Positions 1-5,870 of a stretch of 10,084 nucleotides of DNA are shown here, in pieces. A program made the translations under genes and the position numbers. Position 1 is the stretch's first letter. Each line of letters starts with the position of its first letter. A model generated the notes under the pieces. That model made no database searches. It was given only the letters and a program-made list of their open reading frames with translations, and was not told the DNA's origin. This DNA comes from UBA1151 sp963579925 (GTDB taxonomy: Bacteria; Chloroflexota; Dehalococcoidia; Lucifugimonadales; Lucifugimonadaceae). The DNA lies in assembly GCA_963579925.1 (NCBI GenBank), contig CAUZJA010000095.1, forward strand, positions 1-10,084, in the 5' to 3' direction.

Positions 1-701
1 AAATTGATCCTGCATATCTGAAAGCGCTGCAGCGCTACCAGAAGGTCATAACGCAACGAAATAACATGCTGCGTCTCATCCGTGAGCGGCGTGCGGGACT
101 TGATGAGTTGCACTTCTGGGATGAACGACTGTGCGAGGAAGGCGCAATCATCATTGAGCGACGAGCAATTACAATCGACCAATTGACTCCGCTCGCCGTC
201 CAATCCCACGCTCGTCTGGCGGATGGTGATGATGGACTTGCGCTGGAGTATCTTCCAGAACTGGGGCAGGGTGAGCATCCATCGCAACTGAGGGCGTCAG
301 AAATCAATGACACACTCAGCCAAAGTCTGGCCGTGATCAGAGATCGCGAGATCGCCCGTGGCGTCTCCATGATCGGCCCGCACAGAGACGAACTCGCGAT
401 ATCACTGCATGAACGGGATGCTGGCTCGTTTTCATCGCGCGGGCAGGCTCGGACAATCGCACTTTCGCTCAAACTTGCAGAAGGGATGCTGGTCTCCGAT
501 GCAACCGGACGAAGCCCTGTGCTAGCGCTAGACGACGTGCTATCGGAGCTAGACCTTCGGCGTCGTCGACTCGTGCTGGAAGCGGCATCCGAATACGAGC
601 AGGTGTTTGTGACAACAACCGATTTTGCCATGATTGAGGGTGAATTCCTGGATCGGGCCAGTAAATTTCAGGTCGAGGGTGGAAAGTTGCAGTCCTCGTG
701 A
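1..701 (+). CDS. recF: RecF, DNA replication/repair ATPase (C-terminal part)
   Basis: The frame is open from the left edge (first full codon at position 3) to TGA at 699-701, giving 232 residues of a protein normally about 360-400 long; the N-terminal Walker A half lies outside the window. RecF is an SMC-like ABC ATPase that loads RecA at gapped DNA together with RecO and RecR. What is visible: the helical arm region rich in Leu/Arg (residues 1-100), the RecF block GPHRDEL (about 125-131), an ABC signature with SSRGQART (about 144-151, usually SxGQQRT, so one Gln is Ala here), and Walker B plus D-loop ALDDVLSELD (about 175-184), followed by the short C-terminal strand typical of the family. 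The stop overlaps the GTG of the sirtuin gene by 3 bp, so the two are probably cotranscribed. The identification is secure; only the 5' truncation limits it. Confidence 0.95.
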   Translation, partial: IDPAYLKALQRYQKVITQRNNMLRLIRERRAGLDELHFWDERLCEEGAIIIERRAITIDQLTPLAVQSHARLADGDDGLALEYLPELGQGEHPSQLRASEINDTLSQSLAVIRDREIARGVSMIGPHRDELAISLHERDAGSFSSRGQARTIALSLKLAEGMLVSDATGRSPVLALDDVLSELDLRRRRLVLEAASEYEQVFVTTTDFAMIEGEFLDRASKFQVEGGKLQSS

Positions 702-1471
702 AAGCCGCAATTGACGCAGTGTCCTTAGCGGCCGATCTGATTCGAGGTAGTGAGTACGTGGTCGCTATGACCGGCGCGGGGATGTCCGTAGAAAGCGGCA
801 TACCCACGTTCCGAGGTGCAGACGGCATCTGGAGTCGCCACGGACAGCCATCAGCAAATTCATATGCAGAGTGGTTGGAGGACCCGGACGCGTTCTGGTC
901 TAGTGAGCGTCGTCGCCGAGTGGAGCCGTGGATTGTTGAACTTCGAGAGACGCTCAGGCAGGCGAAACCCAACGAGGGTCACCGGGCGCTGGCAGATATG
1001 GAGGACAGCGGCAAGGTGATGTCCGTCATAACTCAGAATATTGATGGGCTACATCAGGACGCAGGCAGCAAGAGTGTGATCGAGATTCACGGCAGCCGCC
1101 ACAAAATGCGCTGCGTGGACTGTGGTGACCGTACACCCCGCACGACGCTCTTTATCGATTCACCACCACCGCCCTGCATCGAATGCTCTGGTCGTGTGAA
1201 GTTCGACTCAGTGCTGTTTGGTGAGCCGATTCCTCAGGTGACACTTCAGGCAGCGCGGTCCGAATCAGACAGAGCGGACTGCGTAATCGTGATTGGCACA
1301 TCTACCAGTGTGAAGCCGGCCGGTGGCCTGCCGCGAATCGCGAAGGCCAATGGTGCAACGTTGATTGAGATCAATTCATCTGAGACGCCGCTAACGCGAT
1401 CTTGTGATGCGGTGATTCGTGGCACCGCGGCGAGTGTCCTACCTGAGCTTTTGGAGCGACTTTTGCTCTAG
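698..1471 (+). CDS. cobB: Sirtuin (Sir2 family) NAD-dependent protein deacylase
   Basis: A 257-residue cytoplasmic sirtuin, which removes acyl groups from lysine using NAD and releases nicotinamide and O-acyl-ADP-ribose. Visible motifs: NAD-binding GAGMS (26-30) and SGIPTFRG (33-40), TQNID (112-116), catalytic His131 in the HG pair, a four-cysteine zinc site (Cys139, Cys142, Cys160, Cys163), FGE (174-176) and GTSTSV (200-205). Length is typical of bacterial CobB-type enzymes. By eye, the segment DAFWSSERRRR (64-74) aligns with the E. coli CobB segment that carries the Tyr and Arg used for succinyl/malonyl-lysine; here those positions look like Trp and Glu, so desuccinylation is less likely (inference). 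The GTG start at 698 overlaps the recF stop and leaves a normal short N-terminus; no strong ribosome binding site is seen, so translational coupling is likely. Substrates are unknown. Confidence 0.92.
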   Translation: MKAAIDAVSLAADLIRGSEYVVAMTGAGMSVESGIPTFRGADGIWSRHGQPSANSYAEWLEDPDAFWSSERRRRVEPWIVELRETLRQAKPNEGHRALADMEDSGKVMSVITQNIDGLHQDAGSKSVIEIHGSRHKMRCVDCGDRTPRTTLFIDSPPPPCIECSGRVKFDSVLFGEPIPQVTLQAARSESDRADCVIVIGTSTSVKPAGGLPRIAKANGATLIEINSSETPLTRSCDAVIRGTAASVLPELLERLLL

Positions 1472-1581
1472 ACGACGGGATTCTCGGGTAACTCGTGAGT
1501 ATCCAGAGGCGGCGGCAAGAGTAATATGTGGCACGCTTGCGCCCATGCCTGCAATTGGTGAATCATGCGAGAGAGAAAATC

Positions 1582-2928
1582 ATGACCACAGCAACCACCG
1601 CCCTTGATCAGGAAATACAGGATTACGCGAAGGCGAATCCTGCGTCAGCAAAGTTGAACGAGCGTGCTAAGCAATCGATGCCTGGTGGTGACACTCGCAA
1701 CTCGATCTGGTGGAAGCCGTTCCCGGTCTACATAGCCCGTGGCCAGGGTTCGACCATGACCGATGTCGATGGAAACGAACGCGTTGACTTCATCAGCAAC
1801 ATGACCACGCTGATTCTTGGCCACCGGCATCCCGCGGTGATCAAAGCCGTTGAAGAGCAGGTTGGGCGCGGCCTCTCATATCCCGCGCCAGCAGAATTGG
1901 TGATCGAGTGGGCAGAGCTTATCTGCGAGAGAATCCCGTCCGTTGAGAAAGTCCGATTCGTCAACTCAGGCACAGAAGGCACGCTGAACGCGATTCGAGC
2001 TGCGAGAGCATTCACAGGTCGGCAGAAGATCGTCAAGGCAGAAGGTGGATATCACGGCGCGCACGAGGATGTTGCGGTTAGCGTGAATCCTTCGTTTGAG
2101 GATGCGGGCGACGAGCAGGAACCAAACGCCCTTCACGACTATGAAGGCGTCTCCGATCGAGTCCTTGGAACCACCATCGTAATTCCGTATAACGATTCAA
2201 AATCTGCTGAAGCCATCATTCGTGAGAATGCAGATGAAGTGGCAGCGGTGATCATTGAGCCGGTTATCGGCCGTCTCGGAATGCTCCCCGCTAACCCAGA
2301 GTTCCTGCAGACGTTGCGTGATGTGACTACAGAACTGGGCATCGTTCTTATCTTCGACGAGGTGATCTCTCTCCGAATATCTTCGGGTGGCTCACAGCAG
2401 TACTTTGGTATCACGCCAGATATGACCGCCATGGGCAAGATCATTGGCGGAGGACTCCCTGTTGGTGCATTCGGCGGCAAGAACGAAATCATGGAGCTGT
2501 TTGATCCCGCAACTGGTCCACGTGTAAAGCACGCTGGAACGTTCAACGGAAACCCCATGACAGCCGCAGCCGGAATCGCAACGCTGAAAGGTATGACGCC
2601 AGAAGTGTTCGAGCAGATTGGTACTAACGGCGAGAAGTTGCGGGAGAAGCTGCGCAATCTAATTTCAGATCGCGAAGCGCCAATGGGCGTCACGGGAATC
2701 GAGTCCCTGTTCAGCCTTCAGTTCACCAACGAGCAGATCGTCGACTACCGTTCTTTGGAATCGTCGGACCAAACGCTGGCGGCCCACATGTTCATCGGTA
2801 TGCTGAACGAGGGATATGCTCTCTCACCTCAGTGCGCGGGCAACATTTCCGCCATGATCACCGATGAGCAGATCGACGGGTTTGTTGACGCTGTTGGGCG
2901 AGTGTTGGAGCGAGCAGGCTACGGCTAA
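1582..2928 (+). CDS. Class-III PLP aminotransferase (GSA aminomutase / beta-amino acid transaminase-like)
   Basis: A 448-residue fold-type I PLP enzyme of COG0001. Visible features: N-terminal MPGGDTR (33-39), DVDG (61-64), phosphate-binding NSGTE (128-132), YHG (157-159), FDEV with the PLP-pyridine Asp (258-261), Schiff-base Lys286 in GKIIGGG, and FDPATGP plus GTFNGNP (307-325). HemL proper has SPVRAF and TLSGNP-like blocks; this protein more closely resembles beta-phenylalanine aminotransferases, in which the Arg of the 'xSR' motif (here Arg39) binds the substrate carboxylate. The second family arginine, near the SPR block, appears as Gln417 here, so the substrate may differ. The ATG at 1582 is preferred over an in-frame GTG at 1528 because GAGAG lies 6 bp upstream and homology begins after it. 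The 110-bp gap from the sirtuin gene holds a TAATAT (1522-1527), a possible -10 without a good -35. Exact substrate unknown. Confidence 0.9.
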   Translation: MTTATTALDQEIQDYAKANPASAKLNERAKQSMPGGDTRNSIWWKPFPVYIARGQGSTMTDVDGNERVDFISNMTTLILGHRHPAVIKAVEEQVGRGLSYPAPAELVIEWAELICERIPSVEKVRFVNSGTEGTLNAIRAARAFTGRQKIVKAEGGYHGAHEDVAVSVNPSFEDAGDEQEPNALHDYEGVSDRVLGTTIVIPYNDSKSAEAIIRENADEVAAVIIEPVIGRLGMLPANPEFLQTLRDVTTELGIVLIFDEVISLRISSGGSQQYFGITPDMTAMGKIIGGGLPVGAFGGKNEIMELFDPATGPRVKHAGTFNGNPMTAAAGIATLKGMTPEVFEQIGTNGEKLREKLRNLISDREAPMGVTGIESLFSLQFTNEQIVDYRSLESSDQTLAAHMFIGMLNEGYALSPQCAGNISAMITDEQIDGFVDAVGRVLERAGYG

Positions 2929-2936
2929 CCGCCAAC

Positions 2937-3794
2937 CTACACCTCGGGTGAATCCATACTCCCGGATAGTACCGACCGAGTGGCTCCATCGGCGGCGGCA
3001 ACAGACTCATCGTCGCTAACGTCCATCAGCCGTGAGCCGTCCTGTAAGCCGGTCTGAGCACCAGCTTCGCTCAGATCGTAGCGGTCTATCTCCGTGACCG
3101 GCTCATCGTGCTCAACATACTGTGCCGGGAATGAGATGATGTTTGACATTGACGGGTGCTTGTACGCTTCAACAATGTTGATGCGCAGATCGTCGCCAGC
3201 GTTGTGGGCAACAAAGGCATCGTAGCGAGATCCTTTCATCACCATGCGTGCCAGGCGTACGCTCAACTTGGGATTCACCACGCCCAGGTACTTTCCTCCG
3301 GTTGCCGAGACACGGATACCCGCGGGCGAAGGCTCAAGTTCCACCTGATCACCAACTTTGGCTCCACACAGGACGTCTGCCCCTGCCGTGCGAACCAGGC
3401 GAGTGACGATTGCCGATCCAGTTGTGCTGCCGGACACGCGTGCCATCTCTCTGGCGGCACCCGATATTTCGGTGAGGCCGTCAGCCTCTCCGGCCCCCGC
3501 AAGCCTTGTGAGGTAGCGTTGGGCGATGACATTGCGGGGATCTATTTCGACAACCTTGCTGTAGGCGGCTATCGCATCCTGCAGGTGTCCTGAGGCAGCG
3601 AACGCCTTACCGAGCCGGTTTAGCGCCTCGATGTCCGTCGGGGCCTGCGCAATCAGTTTTCGGTTGGCCTGAATCGCGTCGGCCCATTCGCCGTTCAGCG
3701 CGTGGGCTACAGCCGCTTGCGTCATCATCTCGGTTGGAGACTGAAACTCGTTAATTGATTGCTGCATATGTCTGCTCGATGATTCCAATGACAT
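2937..3794 (-). CDS. TPR-repeat protein with uncharacterised C-terminal module
   Basis: A 285-residue protein without signal peptide or membrane segment, so probably cytoplasmic. Two tetratricopeptide repeats are clear at about 22-55 (core HALNGEWADAI) and 56-89 (core LGKAFAASGHLQDAI, closing with EIDPRN), followed by a capping helix to about 100. After a linker, residues 145-215 form a compact region beginning VGDQVELEP, with KYLGVVNPKLSVRLARMV (168-185) and a closing strand before HPS; I recall similar 'LG.V.P.L..RL' segments in Chloroflexota TPR proteins but cannot name a domain. The tail from 225 is acidic, low-complexity and probably disordered. Two starts are possible: ATG at 3794 or ATG at 3767 (276 residues); neither has a good Shine-Dalgarno, and 3794 lies 1 bp from a perfect inverted repeat. 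The gene converges on the aminotransferase gene with 8 bp between stops and no terminator hairpin. Likely a protein-interaction scaffold; function unknown. Confidence 0.82.
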   Translation of the reverse strand: MSLESSSRHMQQSINEFQSPTEMMTQAAVAHALNGEWADAIQANRKLIAQAPTDIEALNRLGKAFAASGHLQDAIAAYSKVVEIDPRNVIAQRYLTRLAGAGEADGLTEISGAAREMARVSGSTTGSAIVTRLVRTAGADVLCGAKVGDQVELEPSPAGIRVSATGGKYLGVVNPKLSVRLARMVMKGSRYDAFVAHNAGDDLRINIVEAYKHPSMSNIISFPAQYVEHDEPVTEIDRYDLSEAGAQTGLQDGSRLMDVSDDESVAAADGATRSVLSGSMDSPEV

Positions 3795-3795
3795 T

Positions 3796-3819
3796 CACGA
3801 CGTAATTAGTTACGTCGTG
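3796..3819. promoter_or_regulatory. Perfect 10-bp inverted repeat before the TPR gene
   Basis: CACGACGTAA (3796-3805) and TTACGTCGTG (3810-3819) are exact reverse complements separated by TTAG. The repeat ends 1 bp before the ATG at 3794. It could be a dimeric-repressor operator or an RNA hairpin hiding the start region; if the ATG at 3767 is the true start it sits about 30 bp upstream, a usual place for an operator or leader hairpin. It has no trailing T-run on either strand, so it is not an intrinsic terminator. Confidence 0.55.
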
Positions 3820-3822
3820 CGC

Positions 3823-3852
3823 ATCCTAAGAAGCGGCGCGCCTATTCTTCAA
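3823..3852 (-). promoter_or_regulatory. Possible sigma-70 promoter for the TPR gene
   Basis: Read on the minus strand, TTGAAG (3852-3847) and TAGGAT (3828-3823) each match the -35 and -10 consensus at four of six positions, with an 18-bp spacer. Initiation from it would fall close to the first arm of the inverted repeat at 3796-3819, which would suit an operator. The match is weak and could be chance. The rest of the 130-bp gap (3795-3924) shows nothing else I can support. Confidence 0.25.
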
Positions 3853-3924
3853 GCGGTTTTCGACGCGGTTTACACGGAAACGTAACTGTTTTCGCAAGAT
3901 TTGAACTGAACCAGGGGTTGGGAG

Positions 3925-4629
3925 TTACCGACGAAATCGGAGTGGCAACAAGCGAACAATAGCTTCGTAGACGATCCCCGCGCTCATCTTTGAGTCACCC
4001 GCGTTTCTCATTCGGAACACATACGGGTGCTCGCCAATCGCCAGACCCGCTCGTTGGCATGCCATAGTCATCTCTGCCTGGAACGCGAAGCCATTTGCTT
4101 TGAAGTCATTAAGGTCGACATTTTCAAGGGCTGAACGTCGGAAACCTTTGAATCCGGAAGTGGCATCACTAACGTGCACGCCAACCAGTGCTCTTATCCC
4201 AATGTTTCCCAGCCTGCTAAGCAATCGGCGGCCAAGATTCCAGGACGGATCAACGTCTCCACCGGACGAGTATCGGGTGCCAACCACGACATCGAACTCT
4301 TGGAGTTTCTGGAGAAGTTCGGGTACTTCCTGCGTGGGGTGGGACAGGTCAGCGTCCATCTCGATAATGAACTGTGCCCCGGCATCTAGCGCCAACTTAA
4401 AACCAGCAACGTACGCGCTACCCAGGCCAAGCTTCCCCTCGCGGTGAATCACGTGGAAGTAGCCATCGAACTCGATGGCCAGCCGGTCAGCGACCTTTCC
4501 TGTTCCATCAGCTGAGTCATCGTCAACGATGATGATTCCCATGCTCTGGATATTGAGATCGCGGAGTTGCTGAATCAGGAGCGGGAGGTTTTCGGCCTCA
4601 TTGAAAGTTGGAACAACAACGACAACCAG
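3925..4629 (-). CDS. Polyprenol-phosphate mannosyltransferase-like GT2 (DPM1 family), start codon anomalous
   Basis: A GT-A fold family-2 glycosyltransferase like polyprenol monophosphomannose synthase, which moves mannose from GDP-mannose to a polyprenyl phosphate on the inner membrane face. Read from CTG at 4629 it has 234 residues: VVVVPTFNEAENLP (2-15), DDDSAD (36-41), the metal-binding DAD (92-94), TSGFKGFRR (157-165) and the family's C-terminal SKMS (213-216), with no membrane anchor. The first ATG in frame (4542) would give 205 residues and remove the essential first strand and PTFNEAENL. Between the in-frame stop at 4681-4683 and 4542 there is no ATG, GTG or TTG. CTG at 4629-4627 has AGGGG 7-8 bp upstream. 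Alternatively, an ATG at 4652 is one frame off and would be joined if the C6 run (4634-4629) were seven. Family call secure; donor and start are not. Confidence 0.83.
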   Translation of the reverse strand: MVVVVVPTFNEAENLPLLIQQLRDLNIQSMGIIIVDDDSADGTGKVADRLAIEFDGYFHVIHREGKLGLGSAYVAGFKLALDAGAQFIIEMDADLSHPTQEVPELLQKLQEFDVVVGTRYSSGGDVDPSWNLGRRLLSRLGNIGIRALVGVHVSDATSGFKGFRRSALENVDLNDFKANGFAFQAEMTMACQRAGLAIGEHPYVFRMRNAGDSKMSAGIVYEAIVRLLPLRFRR

Positions 4630-4670
4630 GGGGGTGTCCCCTGGAGGCTCATTCCGTGCGTCAGAAATTC

Positions 4671-5129
4671 CTAGGCTCGGTTAGGGGGAGTGGTGGATTG
4701 GTGACTCGCCAGTTGGCGAAATGACCACAACTTGTGCTGCACCATGATGCACGGTCCGTTGACCACATCTAGCCCGGCTTCCAGTGCGTTGTTGGCGGCG
4801 ATATCGTTCTCCGCACCCGGTTGCATCCACAGTGCTCGCGCCCCCTTTTCAACGGCCAGTCTTGCAACTTCCGGTGCAGCGACCGGTCGCCGGAAAACGT
4901 TAACAACGTCAATGTCGCCTTCGACGTGATCGAGAGAGTCGACCGCAGCGATGCCGAACACTTCTTTTTCATGTGGATTCACTGGCGTGATCTGCATCCC
5001 CTGTGTCAGCAGATATGAGGTGACTCCAAAGCTAGGGCGGGCCGGGTCAGATGAGAGGCCGATGACCGCGATTCGTTTGGCGTATTCGAGCACGCGATCG
5101 ATGGTGTCTGCTTCAGAAGATTGCATCAT
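4671..5129 (-). CDS. CoA-binding domain protein (YccU-like, CoA_binding_2)
   Basis: A 152-residue single-domain Rossmann protein of the CoA-binding family that resembles the N-terminal part of succinyl-CoA synthetase alpha. Visible: RIAVIGLSSDPARPS (19-33) holding the nucleotide loop, the ITPVNP strand end (47-52), DVVNVFRRP (74-82), ARALWMQPG (97-105) and the closing segment GLDVVNGPCIMVQH (119-132), where the Cys and His are conserved in the family. The last 20 residues are a polar, Pro/Thr-rich tail. Two adjacent ATG codons (5129 and 5126) could start it; the first lies 2 bp after the upstream glycosyltransferase stop, so coupling is likely. Family members are widespread and mostly of unknown physiological role; CoA binding is inferred from the fold. 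Its position between two lipid-sugar glycosyltransferases may reflect cotranscription only. Confidence 0.88.
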   Translation of the reverse strand: MMQSSEADTIDRVLEYAKRIAVIGLSSDPARPSFGVTSYLLTQGMQITPVNPHEKEVFGIAAVDSLDHVEGDIDVVNVFRRPVAAPEVARLAVEKGARALWMQPGAENDIAANNALEAGLDVVNGPCIMVQHKLWSFRQLASHQSTTPPNRA

Positions 5130-5131
5130 GG

Positions 5132-5866
5132 CTATTTGGAGGCCTTTTTACCGTAAACGCCGCGCAGATTGTTCAGGCGCACACGGAATATATCAATGAA
5201 CCCAAGTGCTCCGCCAATGAGGCTGACTTTACTGTCCTGCCGGTAGTACCAGTCGATAGCGATCTCTTCCATCTGGGCGCCTTGCTTCTGGGCCAGGAAG
5301 AGTACTTCCACGTCAAAGCCGAATCCTGGCAGCGTCTGTGCTCCAAATATACTCTCAGCCAATTCGCCGCGATACATCTTGAAGCCGCACTGAGTGTCAT
5401 CCAGTCCACTGATGGCGAATATCCGGGTCACGTAGTTAAAAATGCGGCCGATGAAATGGCGTCGCCACGGCTCACCGATCCGCCTTGATTCTGTGGCTTC
5501 ACGTGAGCCAATGCCAATGTCGTATGTGGGTTCAGCGTTGACGAAGAAACGGTCAATCTGATCGGCTGGCATGGAGAGGTCAGCGTCGCACATGAACCGC
5601 CACGTGGCATCTGAGGCAAGCATTCCTGCCTGCATCGCCGCGCCCTTGCCCCGATGAGGGATCTGGACCAGCCGGACTCGATCATCGCTCCCAGCGGCAT
5701 CGTTCACAATCTCCGCGGTACGATCAGAACTGCCGTCGTCGGCGACGATGATCTCCCACGAGTACGACTTGCTGGATAGATGATCTGAAAGCTGCGAAAT
5801 TGCATCGTCGATCAACTTCTCCTCGTTGAACGCCGGGATGACTACGCTAAGGAAAGGCTCGCCCAT
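5132..5866 (-). CDS. Dolichyl-phosphate beta-glucosyltransferase-like GT2 (ALG5 type)
   Basis: A 244-residue family-2 glycosyltransferase with a GT-A fold. Visible: VVIPAFNEEKLI (8-19), DDGSSD (43-48), GKGAAMQAGM (73-82), the metal-binding DAD in CDADLSMP (93-100), GSR (120-122), DTQCGFKMYRGELA (157-170), and GFGFDVEVLFLA (181-192). The DTQCGFK and FDVE blocks are typical of enzymes charging dolichyl or undecaprenyl phosphate with glucose from UDP-glucose. There is no N-terminal anchor; two moderately hydrophobic segments near 138-155 and 214-226 could touch the membrane. The ATG at 5866 is 4 bp after the lysC stop and no Shine-Dalgarno is evident, so coupled translation is likely. Together with the DPM1-like enzyme downstream it suggests that lipid-linked monosaccharides are made for glycan or glycoprotein assembly (inference). 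The sugar cannot be proved from sequence. Confidence 0.88.
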   Translation of the reverse strand: MGEPFLSVVIPAFNEEKLIDDAISQLSDHLSSKSYSWEIIVADDGSSDRTAEIVNDAAGSDDRVRLVQIPHRGKGAAMQAGMLASDATWRFMCDADLSMPADQIDRFFVNAEPTYDIGIGSREATESRRIGEPWRRHFIGRIFNYVTRIFAISGLDDTQCGFKMYRGELAESIFGAQTLPGFGFDVEVLFLAQKQGAQMEEIAIDWYYRQDSKVSLIGGALGFIDIFRVRLNNLRGVYGKKASK

Positions 5867-5870
5867 AGGG

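Noticed and set aside
2139..2693. A 184-codon minus-strand frame inside the aminotransferase gene
   Set aside because: Proline/serine-rich shadow of a well-conserved gene, without a start context or recognisable domain.
1582..2928. Calling the aminotransferase HemL (tetrapyrrole synthesis)
   Set aside because: The HemL-type N-terminal and SGNP blocks are replaced by motifs of the beta-amino-acid transaminase group, and no other tetrapyrrole gene is nearby.
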